The notes: generated by a model from the sequence alone, not told the origin. Counted from the stretch's first letter, positions 1 through 9,431 are shown. The stretch is DNA of 64,000 nucleotides from Janthinobacterium sp. (GCF_009923995.1 NZ_RFSK01000031.1:1-64000); one strand, 5' to 3'. Made by a program: numbers and translations.

Positions 1-506
1 GCGATGGCGACCAGGCCGGCACTGCGCAAGGTGCGCCGCCCCAGCCGCCAGGCGGCCGCCACCACGATGGCGACGACGGCCGGCTTGATGCCATACAGCA
101 CGGCGGCGATGGCGGCCACGTGGCCGTAGGCCATGTACAGCCAGGACAGGGCGATCAGCAGCAGCAGCGAGGGCAGCAGGAACAGCAGCCCCGCCACGAT
201 GCCGCCGCGCGTGCGGTGCAGCAGCCAGCCGATGTAGATGGCCAGCTGGGTCGCTTCCGGCCCCGGCAGCAGCATGCAGTAGTTCAAGGCGTGCAGGAAG
301 CGCTGCTCGGAGATCCAGCGCCGCCTTTCCACCAGTTCCGCATGCATCATGGCGATCTGCCCGGCCGGTCCGCCGAAGCTGACGCAGCCCAGCTTGAGCC
401 AGTACCAGAAGGCACTGCGCAGGCTGACGGGGGATGGCGGGGCGGCGAGGTGTGCATGCATGGCGGGCGGATGGCTGGCAAGGATGGCAGGGAATCGGGT
501 GGACAT
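1..506 (-). CDS. chrA: Chromate transporter ChrA, N-terminal part (cut by window edge)
   Basis: The minus strand encodes 168 residues before the window ends. The signature stretches are seen: [12 protein letters not shown] near residue 42 and [15 protein letters not shown] near residue 80, followed by two hydrophobic segments. These mark the first half of a CHR-family chromate/anion transporter of the inner membrane. The ATG at 504-506 directly follows the T-run of the rne terminator and has no Shine-Dalgarno (SD) sequence; an in-frame ATG at 537-539 lies inside the hairpin and also lacks one, so the true start is uncertain. Family call is confident, the start is not. Confidence 0.85.
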   Translation of the reverse strand, partial: MSTRFPAILASHPPAMHAHLAAPPSPVSLRSAFWYWLKLGCVSFGGPAGQIAMMHAELVERRRWISEQRFLHALNYCMLLPGPEATQLAIYIGWLLHRTRGGIVAGLLFLLPSLLLLIALSWLYMAYGHVAAIAAVLYGIKPAVVAIVVAAAWRLGRRTLRSAGLVAI

Positions 507-536
507 AAAAAAAGGGGAAGCCTGAGCTTCCCCTTT
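507..536 (-). terminator. Rho-independent terminator of rne
   Basis: Perfect 11-bp arms (511-521 and 526-536) with a 4-nt loop are followed on the minus strand by seven T. It lies 31 bp after the rne stop and ends immediately at the proposed chrA start codon. Confidence 0.85.
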
Positions 537-567
537 CATCATGGACGGCTGGGCGAACCCGGCGCGC

Positions 568-3500
568 TTATGGGCGCTGCGTGTTGACCTGGATCAACGG
601 CTCGTCCGATTGCGGCGGCAATGGCTTGCGTTCGCGGGGCTTGCGGACCGGGGCGACAGCCTTGGCGGCCGCTTCCTGCGCCAGGCGCAGTTTTTCCGGA
701 TCGGTGGCAGCCAGGGTCAGGCCGGCCGAGCCGAGTACCGCGTTCAAGTCCAGCGGCGCGGCCACGGGAGCCGGTGCCGGTGCCGGCACCGTCACCGGTG
801 CCGGAGCAGGAGCTGGAGCAGCCACGGGGGCGGCTTCGGCAACGACCGGGGCGGCTTCGGCCGGCACTGGCGCCGCTTCCACGGCGGCCGGCGCCGCTTC
901 AGCTGCCGGTACGGCCACTGGCGCTGCGTCTTCGATCACGGCGATGGCTTCGACCAGCGGCGCCGCTTCCACCACCGGGGCGGCTTCGACGATGGCGACA
1001 GGCACGGCTTCGACGATGATTTCCGCTGGCGCAGCAGCAGGAGCCGGTGCAGGCGCAGCGGCTTCCGGCGCGGCTTTCTCGGCAAAGCTGTACTCGGCGG
1101 CTGGTGCCGGCTCGGCAGCGGCTGGTTCAGCTTGCGCTGCAGCAACAACTGCTACGGCCGGGGCTTCCGGTACGATCACGTCGGCGGCCGGTGCGGCAAC
1201 TTCTTCCACCTTGGCGATGTCTACCACCTTGGCCACTTCCACCACTTCGACGACTTCCACGACGGCCGCTGGTGCGGCGTCGGCGGCAGCTTCCACTGGC
1301 GCGGCGACGGCGACGACGGCGGTCGTGGCGACCACGGCTACCGGAGCGGCAAGGCCTTCGGCTTCCGGCGCCGGAGCGACCGTAAAGCTGATGACCGGCG
1401 CGTCCTGGCCTTCGTTGTCACCGTTTGCCGATTCGATCAGCTCGCCCGTTTCGCGGTCGCGGCGGTTGCGGTTACGGCCACCACGGCGGCGGCGGCGGCG
1501 CGGTTCTTCGCCTTCGACGTCGTTTTCGGTCTCTTCGCCTTCAGGACCGGCATTCGCCGGCGCTTTCAGCAAGCTCGTTGGCGCGGCATCGGCGGCAGGA
1601 CCGCTGGACGGCACGACGACGTTGACGGCGGTGGCGGCAGCGCCGACCAGTGCCAGCTCTTCCGTTTTCACTTCAGCAACAACAGCCTTGTCGGCGCGTG
1701 GTTCGCGCGCTTCGCGTGGCTGGCGTGGCGGACGTTCCGCACGTTCCGGACGCTCGGCGCGCTCGGGACGTTCGCCCCGCTCGCGTGGTGCTGCCGTGGC
1801 GTCGTTTGGCTCGCGCGCTTCACGCGGTTCGCGTGGCGGACGCGGCGGACGTGGCGGACGGGCCGCTTTTTCCAGTGCTTCCGCTTCTTTCGCGGCATCG
1901 TCCTGGGCTGGACGGCCCTGGCCCGGTTCGCGCTCTTCGCGGCCAGGCTTGCCGTTGCGGCCACGGCCACGGGGACCACGGCTGTTGCGGTCGCCACGGT
2001 CGGCAGTACCGGCCGGCTTGACGGGCGCGACAGGCGCTGGCGCCGGTGCCACGGGGGCAGGGCCGCCCGTGAAGAAGCTGATGATCTTGGCGATCAGGCC
2101 TTGCGGCGCGGCAGGGACGGGCGCCGGGGCGGCCTTCACTTCCACGGGCTTGCGCTCGACCAGCGGTGCCGGCTGGTCAGGGGTGATCGTCTTGACGACG
2201 GCTTCCTGGCGCGGCTTGGCTTCTTCCTTCTGGCGCTTGCTGTAAGCCATGTCGGTTTCAGCGTGTTCGGCCAGGTTGTAGCTGGCCTGGCTGTCTTCCA
2301 GACGCGGATCGTCGTGCTTGATGCGTTCCAGCTTGTAGTGCGGCGTTTCCAGATGCTTGTTCGGGATCAGGATCACGGCGATGCGGTGGCGGTTCTCGAT
2401 TTTGAGCACTTCGCCGCGCTTTTCGTTCAGCAGGAAGGCGCCCACGTCCACGGGCACCTGCACGTGGATGGTGGCCGAGTTTTCCTTCATCGCCTCTTCC
2501 TGGATGATGCGCAGCACCTGCAGGGCGGACGATTCCGTATCGCGGATATGGCCCGTGCCGGAGCAGCGCGGGCAGGTCACGTGCGAGCCTTCGGACAGCG
2601 AAGGACGCAGGCGCTGGCGCGACAGTTCCATCAGGCCGAAGCGCGAAATCTTGCCCATTTGCACACGGGCACGGTCATGGTGCAGCGCGTCTTTCAGGCG
2701 CTGTTCCACTTCGCGCTGGTTCTTCGCCACTTCCATGTCGATGAAGTCGATGACGATCAGGCCGCCCAGGTCGCGCAGGCGCAGCTGGCGGGCCACTTCT
2801 TCGGCCGCTTCGCAGTTGGTGTTGAAGGCGGTCGTTTCGATGTCCGAACCGCGCGTGGCGCGGGCCGAGTTGACGTCGACGGAGACCAGGGCTTCCGTGT
2901 GGTCGATGACGATGGCGCCGCCCGATGGCAGCGGCACGGTGCGGCTGTAGGCCGTTTCAATCTGATGTTCGATCTGGAAGCGCGAGAACAGCGGCACGTC
3001 GTCGCTGTAGCGTTTCACGCGGTGCACCATGTCGGGCATCACGTGGCTCATGAACTGGTGTGCCTGGTCGTAGATCTCGTCGGTGTCGATCAGGATCTCG
3101 CCGATGTCGGGCTGGAAGTAGTCGCGGATGGCGCGGATGACGAGCGAGGATTCCTGGTAGATCAGGAAAGCGCCGTTGGCCGATTTGCCGGCGCCTTCGA
3201 TGGCGCGCCACAGTTGCATCAGGTAATTCAAGTCCCACTGCAGTTCATCGACGTTGCGGCCGATGCCGGCGGTGCGGGCAATGACGGACATGCCAGCTGG
3301 CAAGTCCAGTTTATCCATGGTTTCGCGCAATTCCTGGCGCTCTTCACCTTCCACGCGGCGCGATACGCCACCGCCACGCGGGTTGTTCGGCATCAGCACC
3401 AGGTAACGGCCGGCCAGCGAGACGAAGGAGGTCAGGGCGGCACCCTTGTTGCCGCGCTCTTCCTTTTCCACCTGGACCATGATTTCCTGGCCTTCGCGCA

Positions 3501-3777
3501 GCGCTTCCTTGACGGAGGCATTGCGCACGTCCACGCCTTCGCGGAAATACGTGCGGGCAACTTCCTTGAAGGGCAGGAAGCCGTGGCGGTCTTCGCCATA
3601 GCTGACGAAGCACGCTTCGAGCGAAGGCTCGATGCGCGTGATCACGCCCTTGTAGATGTTGGATTTGCGCTGTTCGCGCCCGGCTGTCTCGATATCGATG
3701 TCGATCAGTTTTTGTCCGTCGACAATCGCTACGCGCAGTTCTTCTTGCTGCGTGGCATTAAACAACATGCGTTTCAT
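568..3777 (-). CDS. rne: Ribonuclease E
   Basis: A 1069-residue endoribonuclease, the core of the RNA degradosome. The N-terminus [20 protein letters not shown] matches enterobacterial RNase E closely. An S1 domain follows (about residues 35-120, with [19 protein letters not shown]), then the DNase-I-like catalytic core with the metal-binding aspartates in [12 protein letters not shown] and IVIDFIDM (near 300 and 345) and the Zn-link CPRCSGTG near 405. The second half is a disordered scaffold: Arg-rich RNA-binding blocks, then about 250 residues of Ala/Pro/Val/Glu repeats. The ATG at 3777 is chosen over an upstream in-frame ATG because it gives the conserved N-terminus and has GGAG 9 nt upstream. 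Divergent from rluC as in E. coli, with a long leader that could serve autoregulation (inference). Confidence 0.97.
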   Translation of the reverse strand: MKRMLFNATQQEELRVAIVDGQKLIDIDIETAGREQRKSNIYKGVITRIEPSLEACFVSYGEDRHGFLPFKEVARTYFREGVDVRNASVKEALREGQEIMVQVEKEERGNKGAALTSFVSLAGRYLVLMPNNPRGGGVSRRVEGEERQELRETMDKLDLPAGMSVIARTAGIGRNVDELQWDLNYLMQLWRAIEGAGKSANGAFLIYQESSLVIRAIRDYFQPDIGEILIDTDEIYDQAHQFMSHVMPDMVHRVKRYSDDVPLFSRFQIEHQIETAYSRTVPLPSGGAIVIDHTEALVSVDVNSARATRGSDIETTAFNTNCEAAEEVARQLRLRDLGGLIVIDFIDMEVAKNQREVEQRLKDALHHDRARVQMGKISRFGLMELSRQRLRPSLSEGSHVTCPRCSGTGHIRDTESSALQVLRIIQEEAMKENSATIHVQVPVDVGAFLLNEKRGEVLKIENRHRIAVILIPNKHLETPHYKLERIKHDDPRLEDSQASYNLAEHAETDMAYSKRQKEEAKPRQEAVVKTITPDQPAPLVERKPVEVKAAPAPVPAAPQGLIAKIISFFTGGPAPVAPAPAPVAPVKPAGTADRGDRNSRGPRGRGRNGKPGREEREPGQGRPAQDDAAKEAEALEKAARPPRPPRPPREPREAREPNDATAAPRERGERPERAERPERAERPPRQPREAREPRADKAVVAEVKTEELALVGAAATAVNVVVPSSGPAADAAPTSLLKAPANAGPEGEETENDVEGEEPRRRRRRGGRNRNRRDRETGELIESANGDNEGQDAPVISFTVAPAPEAEGLAAPVAVVATTAVVAVAAPVEAAADAAPAAVVEVVEVVEVAKVVDIAKVEEVAAPAADVIVPEAPAVAVVAAAQAEPAAAEPAPAAEYSFAEKAAPEAAAPAPAPAAAPAEIIVEAVPVAIVEAAPVVEAAPLVEAIAVIEDAAPVAVPAAEAAPAAVEAAPVPAEAAPVVAEAAPVAAPAPAPAPVTVPAPAPAPVAAPLDLNAVLGSAGLTLAATDPEKLRLAQEAAAKAVAPVRKPRERKPLPPQSDEPLIQVNTQRP

Positions 3778-4462
3778 TTTTATAACTCCGCGACCCGTAG
3801 GCCATCTCAAAGCCGCTTCCGGGGAAGCGGCGAAGTACAGGGATATATGCGAGAACGGGAGTGCTGGCGGGGGAAATGCCTAGGCGTGCGGAGCAACAAC
3901 GCGTACGAGGTATACGTTACGGCCGCAACAGGCGCGGTGAGGTCGATCGTCATGCCGAGTGCACAGGACACCTGCAACTCATCTGAAGCAGCCCGGATGC
4001 CGGGGGCAGAGAATGCAGGTGGTCAGCAAATTCAGAGCCAAATCGTAAGCCGGCTCATTACAGGGATCGCGATGGCGAGGCTTGGCCTCAGCCTATTCAT
4101 CGACAACCCTCAGTATTGTGGCCTCATACGGGGTTTGGCGAAAACGGCAAGCGTTATCAACTTCATCAACCCGCGAGCCCGACTCGATAAGTCGCGCTAA
4201 CGGGTACTTATCCTTATAATCCAATACACTCACTTCAGCATCTCCACGCGTTATCCGATTACAACTACGGTGCAACCTTGATTCGCGCAGGGATGGTGCA
4301 TATACATTTTTTCCACCGAATTTGCAATTTGGCGAGGCCGGTGGAGACGCCCCTGTGTAAAATGTGCTTTTATTCTTACACTCGCAGCAGCCAGGGCCGC
4401 AGCAAAAACAATTATATATTCAAAATGAAGGACTTAGAGAGATTTCTGGGAAGACATAGTAA
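3778..4462. other. rne-rluC divergent intergenic region (685 bp)
   Basis: No recognised gene. It must hold the divergent promoters and the long 5' leader of rne. It is AT-richer than the coding DNA around it. A minus-strand 46-codon frame (4093-4233, GTG preceded by GGAG at 8 nt) and a plus-strand 13-codon frame (4425-4466) overlapping the rluC ATG are visible but unproven. No convincing sigma-70 promoter pair was found; an isolated TATAAT lies at 4216-4221. Confidence 0.6.
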
Positions 4463-5458
4463 ATGAAGAGTCAAAATGATGTTGTTCCCCCTTCAACACC
4501 CCCGGTTCAGCCGCAAGCCCAATTCGTAACGATCGCCGAAGAAGAAGCAGGCCAGCGCATCGACAACTACTTATTAAGAGTGTGCAAGGGAGTGCCTAAA
4601 AGCCACATCTACCGGATCTTGCGATCGGGAGAAGTGCGGGTTAATAAAGGCCGTATCGATCAGCTGTACCGTCTCGCCGCCGGCGACGTGGTGCGCATTC
4701 CACCCGTGCGCGTGGCCGAAAAGGCCGCCACGGGCGCGCCGGCCGCCGAATTCAAGATCATCTTCGAAGACGCGCAGCTGCTCGTCATCGACAAGCCGGC
4801 CGGCGTGGCCGTGCATGGCGGCTCGGGCGTGTCGTTCGGCGTGATCGAGCAATTGCGCGCCTCGCGCCCCGACGCCAAGTTCCTGGAACTGGTGCACCGC
4901 CTGGACCGCGACACGTCCGGCTTGTTGTTGCTTGCAAAGAAACGTTCCGCCTTGACGAATCTGCACGAGCAGATGCGCGACGGCGTCACGGACAAGCGCT
5001 ACCTGGTGCTGGTGGCCGGTGACTGGAAGAATGCGCGCCAGCATATCAAGTTGCCATTGCATAAATATACGACGGCCGAAGGCGAGCGCCGGGTGGCCGT
5101 GCAGGCCGATGGCCTGGCCTCGCACACGGTGTTTTCACTGTTGCATAAATATCACAACTTCGCCTTGCTGGAAGCGGAATTGAAGACGGGCCGCACGCAC
5201 CAGATCCGCGTGCACCTGTCCTCGTCCGGTTTCCCCATCGCCGGCGACGATAAATATGGCGACTTTGCCCTCAACCGTGCCCTGCTGAAGGCGGACAGCA
5301 CGCGCGGCGCCCTCAAGCGCATGTTCCTGCATGCGCACCAGATCACGTTCACGCATCCGGAAACGGGCAAGACGATGACCTTGAATGCGCCGCTGGCTGC
5401 CGAATGCGAGCGTTTCTTGGTAAGCTTGGGCAAACCATTGGCCGTTGCCGCACGCTAA
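4463..5458 (+). CDS. rluC: 23S rRNA pseudouridine synthase RluC
   Basis: 331 residues. E. coli RluC modifies U955, U2504 and U2580 of 23S rRNA. An N-terminal S4 RNA-binding domain (about 30-90: QRIDNYLLRVCKGVPKSHIY) is followed by the RluA-type catalytic domain with HRLDRDTSGLLLLAK holding the catalytic Asp near residue 150, and the late motif GRTHQIRVHL. The start ATG overlaps the TGA of a 13-codon upstream frame. Its place opposite rne is the classical arrangement. RluA/RluD are alternatives, but the S4 domain and the context favour RluC. Confidence 0.93.
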   Translation: MKSQNDVVPPSTPPVQPQAQFVTIAEEEAGQRIDNYLLRVCKGVPKSHIYRILRSGEVRVNKGRIDQLYRLAAGDVVRIPPVRVAEKAATGAPAAEFKIIFEDAQLLVIDKPAGVAVHGGSGVSFGVIEQLRASRPDAKFLELVHRLDRDTSGLLLLAKKRSALTNLHEQMRDGVTDKRYLVLVAGDWKNARQHIKLPLHKYTTAEGERRVAVQADGLASHTVFSLLHKYHNFALLEAELKTGRTHQIRVHLSSSGFPIAGDDKYGDFALNRALLKADSTRGALKRMFLHAHQITFTHPETGKTMTLNAPLAAECERFLVSLGKPLAVAAR

Positions 5459-5531
5459 ATAGTCACCGCGTGCGCGACACTACCCACAAGGTAGTCAGTC
5501 GCCATCATTCATTCTCAAGGAGCCGGCGGCT

Positions 5532-6206
5532 ATGTCGTCGGGAAACATGGCAAGAAAGCAATTTGATCTGATCGTCTTCGATTGGGACGGTACCCTGATA
5601 GACAGTACCTCGACCATCGTCAAGTGCATCCAGGCGTCGGCCAAAGACCTGGGCTTGCCAATTCCCACCGAGTTGCTGGCCTCGCATGTGATCGGCCTGG
5701 GCTTGCAGGAAGCCATGCAGTTGGTGATGCCCGACGTGGAGCCGAAATACCATGCGCGCATGGCGGAACGCTACCGCTATCACTATCTGTCGCGCGACCA
5801 CGAACTGGCCCTGTTTCCCGGCGTCTACGAGATGCTGCAGGAACTGTCGCAGCAGGCGTATTTCCTGGCAGTGGCCACGGGCAAGAGCCGTGTCGGCCTC
5901 AATCGTTCCTTGAATGCCGTCAAGCTGCTGTCCCTGTTCGATGCGACGCGTTGCGCTGATGAAACCTTTTCCAAACCCCATCCGGCCATGCTGCAGGAGC
6001 TGACGCGGGAACTGGGGCAGGACATGCGCCGTACCGTGATGATCGGCGACACCAGCCATGATTTGTTGATGGCAAGCAATGCGGGCGCGGCCAGTATTGC
6101 CGTAGAGTATGGGGCGCATCCCGTGGAGCAGTTGCAGGCGTGCAAGCCCCTGTATTCGGCGCCCACGGTGGCCGACCTGCATCAATGGCTGAGCGAGCAC
6201 GCATGA
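5532..6206 (+). CDS. HAD-IA family hydrolase (Gph-like phosphatase)
   Basis: 224 residues of a haloacid-dehalogenase phosphatase. Motif I FDWDGTL (nucleophile and acid Asp near 17 and 19), a helical cap, the motif III Lys in KPHP, and motif IV GDTSHDLLMA are all present. The ATG has AAGGAG about 11 nt upstream; a second ATG five codons in (MARKQFDL) is possible. Such genes often follow rluC in betaproteobacteria; phosphoglycolate or a nucleotide monophosphate is a plausible substrate, but specificity cannot be read here. Its TGA overlaps the next start (ATGA), so the two are translationally coupled. Confidence 0.88.
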   Translation: MSSGNMARKQFDLIVFDWDGTLIDSTSTIVKCIQASAKDLGLPIPTELLASHVIGLGLQEAMQLVMPDVEPKYHARMAERYRYHYLSRDHELALFPGVYEMLQELSQQAYFLAVATGKSRVGLNRSLNAVKLLSLFDATRCADETFSKPHPAMLQELTRELGQDMRRTVMIGDTSHDLLMASNAGAASIAVEYGAHPVEQLQACKPLYSAPTVADLHQWLSEHA

Positions 6207-6580
6207 TGAACGATGTTGTCGATGTCTTCATTTGTGCCGCCGATGCCGTGGCCGACGGCGGCAAGGGCGTGCGCTTTCCCGTCCTGGCCGGCGGTGAAAC
6301 CACCACGGGATTTGTCGTGCGCCATGGCGGCAAGGCCTACGGCTATTTGAACCGCTGCGCCCACGTGCCGATCGAGCTGGACTGGGCCGAGGGCGAGTTT
6401 TTCGAGTCCAGCGGCCTGTACCTGATGTGTTCCACGCATGGCGCCATCTACGTGCCCGAGAGCGGCTATTGCGCGGGCGGTCCCTGCAAGGGCGGCCGGC
6501 TGCGTCCGATTCCCGTGGACGAGCGCGATGGCCAGCTGTACTGGCAGCCCGATGACTATGTCCGGCCCGTGCCGGCCTGA
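6203..6580 (+). CDS. Rieske [2Fe-2S] domain protein
   Basis: 125 residues, essentially one Rieske domain. The ligands are visible as RCAHVP (C-x-H) and, 22 residues after the first ligand Cys, CSTHG (C-x-x-H), with the downstream CAGGPCKGGRL and RPIPV strands. No signal peptide or membrane helix, so it is a soluble cytoplasmic ferredoxin-like protein. Start chosen at 6203, overlapping the upstream HAD stop by 4 nt. Redox partner unknown; it may be a small electron carrier or a subunit of a dioxygenase-like system. Confidence 0.88.
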   Translation: MMNDVVDVFICAADAVADGGKGVRFPVLAGGETTTGFVVRHGGKAYGYLNRCAHVPIELDWAEGEFFESSGLYLMCSTHGAIYVPESGYCAGGPCKGGRLRPIPVDERDGQLYWQPDDYVRPVPA

Positions 6581-6620
6581 TCCCCGGTGCGGCCTTGTTG
6601 TAATTTAAGCAAAGTGAACT

Positions 6621-7619
6621 ATGAGCGATAACACGAATGACAAGGTGGATGGCGGCATTGCCGGCAGCGGCGGCGCCCCCGCCGGCAACTGGGAACGCGA
6701 CGTGCTGGAAAAGCTGGTGTTTGCCACCTTGCAGGAACAGCGCGCGCACCGCCGCTGGAGCATCTTCTTCAAGGTCTTCAGCCTGCTGATCGTGCTGTTC
6801 GCCCTGTGGGTATTCTATGACTACAACTCGGCCGACGACAGCGAGACCCTGGGCCGCCACACGGCCCTGATCGACATCAGCGGCAGCATCGAGTCCGAAG
6901 GCAGCGGCTCGGCCGCCGTCGTCATCCCCGCGCTGGACAAGGCGTTTTCCGATGCCGGTTCCGTAGCCGTGGTGCTGCATATTAATAGTCCCGGCGGCAG
7001 TCCCGTGCAGGCCGGCATGATCGTCGACGAGATGCAGCGCCTGCGCAAGGGCTATCCGGACAAGCCTTTATATGTGGTGGTCGATGAAATGTGCGCCTCG
7101 GGCGGCTATTACATCGCCGCCGCCGCCGACCGCATCTACGTCAACAAGGCCAGCGTCGTCGGCTCCATCGGCGTGCTGATGGATGGCTTCGGCTTTACGG
7201 GCGTGATGGAAAAGGTGGGCGTCGAGCGCCGCCTGCTGACTGCGGGCGAGAACAAGGGCTTCATGGACCCGTTCAGCCCCCTGACGGAAAAGCACAAGGC
7301 ATATGCGCAGGGCATGCTCAATGAAATCCACCAGCAGTTCATCGACGTGGTGCGCGCGGGACGGGGCAAGCGCCTGAAGGAAACGCCGGACACCTTCTCG
7401 GGCCTGTACTGGACGGGCGCGAAAGCCGTGGAAATGGGCCTGGCCGATGACTTCGGCACGGTCGACAGCGTGGCGCGCGACGTCGTCAAGGCGGAAGACA
7501 TCGTCGACTACACGCAGCACGAAGGCTTGCCGGAGCGGGTGCTGAAGAAATTCGGCGCGGCCATGGGCGCGGGCGCCATGAAGGCGGCCGTGCAGCAGTC
7601 GCAACCGGCGTTGCGCTGA
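6621..7619 (+). CDS. sppA: S49 family signal peptide peptidase (SppA-like)
   Basis: 332 residues. A cytoplasmic N-terminus and one membrane anchor (about 54-69) precede a periplasmic protease domain of the short SppA type. The nucleophile region MCASGGYYIAAAAD and the Lys in ENKGFMDPFSP give the Ser/Lys dyad, and INSPGGSP is the oxyanion strand. It is expected to degrade cleaved signal peptides. It is the last gene of the rluC-HAD-Rieske-sppA run, 40 bp after the Rieske stop. Confidence 0.92.
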   Translation: MSDNTNDKVDGGIAGSGGAPAGNWERDVLEKLVFATLQEQRAHRRWSIFFKVFSLLIVLFALWVFYDYNSADDSETLGRHTALIDISGSIESEGSGSAAVVIPALDKAFSDAGSVAVVLHINSPGGSPVQAGMIVDEMQRLRKGYPDKPLYVVVDEMCASGGYYIAAAADRIYVNKASVVGSIGVLMDGFGFTGVMEKVGVERRLLTAGENKGFMDPFSPLTEKHKAYAQGMLNEIHQQFIDVVRAGRGKRLKETPDTFSGLYWTGAKAVEMGLADDFGTVDSVARDVVKAEDIVDYTQHEGLPERVLKKFGAAMGAGAMKAAVQQSQPALR

Positions 7620-7684
7620 AGCTATTTCTCGTAATAACTTGGCAAGCCAATCGAGAATGATTTTCAATAAGGTGGGGATTTGCC

Positions 7685-7712
7685 TTGAAAATCGACCCCC
7701 TTGGGCTATAGT
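7685..7712 (+). promoter_or_regulatory. Sigma-70-like promoter for a small RNA
   Basis: TTGAAA (7685-7690), a 16-bp spacer and TATAGT (7707-7712). It drives no recognisable protein gene but lies upstream of a structured region that ends in a strong terminator. Confidence 0.55.
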
Positions 7713-7718
7713 GAAAGC

Positions 7719-7890
7719 GTAGTTCTTTTCAAGGAGGGGCGATATATCTACTATGTTGTCAGTACTAACTTGATTGGCAGGTCCTGGAACTACTCGCCGC
7801 ATCGCAGATGTGGTTTTGAGTGAATTTACATTCCTCACTGAAGTCCCGTTGGGGCTTGGGAACGGCGGCGCAATGCCGCCGTTCCCTTTT
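7719..7890 (+). ncRNA. Putative structured small RNA, unidentified family
   Basis: A stretch of about 170 nt lies between a good sigma-70 promoter (7685-7712) and a perfect 12-bp terminator hairpin (7858-7886, then TTTT). Just before the terminator a hairpin of about 7 bp with a G-T pair (7841-7857) can form, and another short stem is possible around 7817-7838. Near the 5' end is an SD-like AAGGAGG, followed 16-17 nt later by a six-codon frame (MLSVLT). The downstream gene is on the other strand, so this is not a leader for it. It does not obviously resemble 6S, tmRNA, RNase P or SRP RNA. A short regulatory RNA or a tiny peptide mRNA both fit. Confidence 0.5.
7858..7890 (+). terminator. Strong rho-independent terminator of the small RNA
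   Basis: Arms 7858-7869 and 7875-7886 are perfect over 12 bp with a 5-nt loop, followed by TTTT (7887-7890). It is 240 bp past the sppA stop, so it suits an independent transcript better than sppA itself. Confidence 0.8.
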
Positions 7891-7993
7891 GCGCGCCGTG
7901 TTGGCGCGGGGGACGTGGGGTGCCGCGGCGCGGGCCGGCTGGCGTTGGTGGACAGGCATGCAAGGGCAGGGCATGGTGGCCGGGTGTGGCGCC

Positions 7994-8374
7994 TCAGGCG
8001 GCGCAGTCGTTGCAGTGCGCAGGCAGGATCGGGGCGGCGGATGGCCTAGCCTGCGCACCTGCCCCCTTTGCGCCGTGCGCAGCGGGAGCCAGCGGTGCCG
8101 GCTGTTCCAGTGCTTCTTCTTCCTCCATCAGGGCAAAGCCGCCCTGTTCCAGCCAGCACATGAAATGGCATTGGGCTTCGGCATGCCAGCGCACCTGGCT
8201 GGCGGGGATGGGCGCATCGCCCGGCAGCAGCCCGTCGCCGTCCTGCGGGGGGAGGGCGCCGCGCCAGCGCGCCATGCCGAGTTGAACTTTATGCATGGCG
8301 CTCTGTTCGGCGGCGATGCGGCTGCGCATGTCGGCGATGCTGCCCTGTAAGGCAATGGTGTCGATGTGCTTCAT
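7994..8374 (-). CDS. Hypothetical protein, 126 aa
   Basis: Not recognised. The start MKHIDTIALQGSIADMRSRI has AAGGA 6-7 nt upstream of the ATG. The first 40 residues look helical and charged; the middle contains HAEAQCHFMCWLEQGG and an acidic EEEE run; the tail is Ala/Pro-rich and ends in HCNDCAA. No signal peptide or membrane span. It stands alone between the small RNA unit and the divergent rsuA-like gene, whose start is 256 bp away. It could be a lineage-specific gene; a spurious frame is less likely given the ribosome site. Confidence 0.5.
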   Translation of the reverse strand: MKHIDTIALQGSIADMRSRIAAEQSAMHKVQLGMARWRGALPPQDGDGLLPGDAPIPASQVRWHAEAQCHFMCWLEQGGFALMEEEEALEQPAPLAPAAHGAKGAGAQARPSAAPILPAHCNDCAA

Positions 8375-8630
8375 ACAATGTCCTTGTGAGTCGTTGCCTG
8401 GTTATTATTCCTAAAGATCATTAGGCGGATTCCTAACGAAGTTTCAGTCTATCAATGCGATATTCCGAGCGCTTGATATATCTCAAAGGAATCTGCCATT
8501 TGTCGCCAAATCTCACCTTGTTCTTTTTGGTATTTCTGCCTGCGCCATGGTTTCGTGTGGCGTACACCGTCGCGCAGGGGGCGCGGGCCGCCGCTTCACG
8601 CTGCCGGCCGCTTCTGGTAAAGTCACGCCC

Positions 8631-9341
8631 ATGAGTAAATTATCCCTAGACCGCATCCTGCAATCGCAGGGTTTTGGCACCCGTAAATATTGCCGTTCCC
8701 TTATCGATGATGGCGATGTCGTCATCGATGGCGTTACCCAGACCAATTACCGCACCACCGTCGAGACCGACGGCCTGGTGCTGCACGTGTTCGAAGAAGA
8801 GTGGGTGTACCGCCAGCACCTGTACCTGGCGCTGTACAAGCCCGCCAACTTCGAATGCTCGCGCAAGCCCAGCCATCACCCTGGCGTGCTGACCCTGCTG
8901 CCGGAACAGTTCACCTGGCGCGAAGTCCAGCCCGTCGGCCGGCTCGACCACGATACGACCGGCATGCTGCTGATGTCCGACGATGGCCCGTTTATCCATG
9001 CACAATCGTCGCCGAAGCGCCACGTTCCAAAGATTTACCAGGCCACCACGCAAGAGCCCGTGACGGACGAGCTGGTGGCCCTGCTGCTGGCCGGCGTGCA
9101 GCTGCATGACGAGCCGGCCCCGCTGGCCGCCCTCGTCTGCGTCAAGCGCGGCGAGCACCAGCTGGAAATCGTGCTGGAACAGGGCAAATACCACCAGGTC
9201 AAGCGCATGCTGGCCGCCGCCGGCAACCATTGCAGCGCACTGCACCGTTCCGCCATCGGCAGCCTGACCCTGGAGTCGCTGGGCATCGCCGAAGGCGAGT
9301 GGTGCTACCTCACGCCGGAGCAGATCGCGCTGCTGGCCTGA
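8631..9341 (+). CDS. rsuA: RsuA-family pseudouridine synthase (16S rRNA U516 type)
   Basis: 236 residues. An N-terminal S4 domain (LSLDRILQSQGFGTRKYCRS) leads into the RsuA/RluB/E/F catalytic domain with GRLDHDTTGMLL, where the Asp is catalytic, and the late motif KYHQVKRMLAAAGN. The compact length favours RsuA over RluB. The ATG at 8631 starts exactly at the S4 domain; no good SD is visible before it. Downstream is a clear terminator, so this is probably monocistronic. Confidence 0.85.
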   Translation: MSKLSLDRILQSQGFGTRKYCRSLIDDGDVVIDGVTQTNYRTTVETDGLVLHVFEEEWVYRQHLYLALYKPANFECSRKPSHHPGVLTLLPEQFTWREVQPVGRLDHDTTGMLLMSDDGPFIHAQSSPKRHVPKIYQATTQEPVTDELVALLLAGVQLHDEPAPLAALVCVKRGEHQLEIVLEQGKYHQVKRMLAAAGNHCSALHRSAIGSLTLESLGIAEGEWCYLTPEQIALLA

Positions 9342-9358
9342 ACCTCTCGCTGACCGCT

Positions 9359-9383
9359 AAAGCCGGGGATTTCCCGGCTTTTT
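9359..9383 (+). terminator. Rho-independent terminator after rsuA
   Basis: AAAGCCGGG, a short loop, CCCGGCTTT and further T, 18 bp after the stop codon. Confidence 0.85.
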
Positions 9384-9431
9384 GGCGTCTTTGGCTTCCT
9401 ATTGCCTGCATTTGACGAAGTTTCCCCCGAC

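Noticed and set aside
541-4200. Very long plus-strand open frames opposite rne
   Set aside because: They are antisense to the well-supported RNase E gene and arise from high-GC codon bias; composition is His/Phe/Arg-rich and matches no family.
7719-7890. Identity of the small RNA as 6S RNA
   Set aside because: 5' and 3' ends do not pair into the long closing stem with central bubble, and a strong intrinsic terminator hairpin is atypical for 6S.
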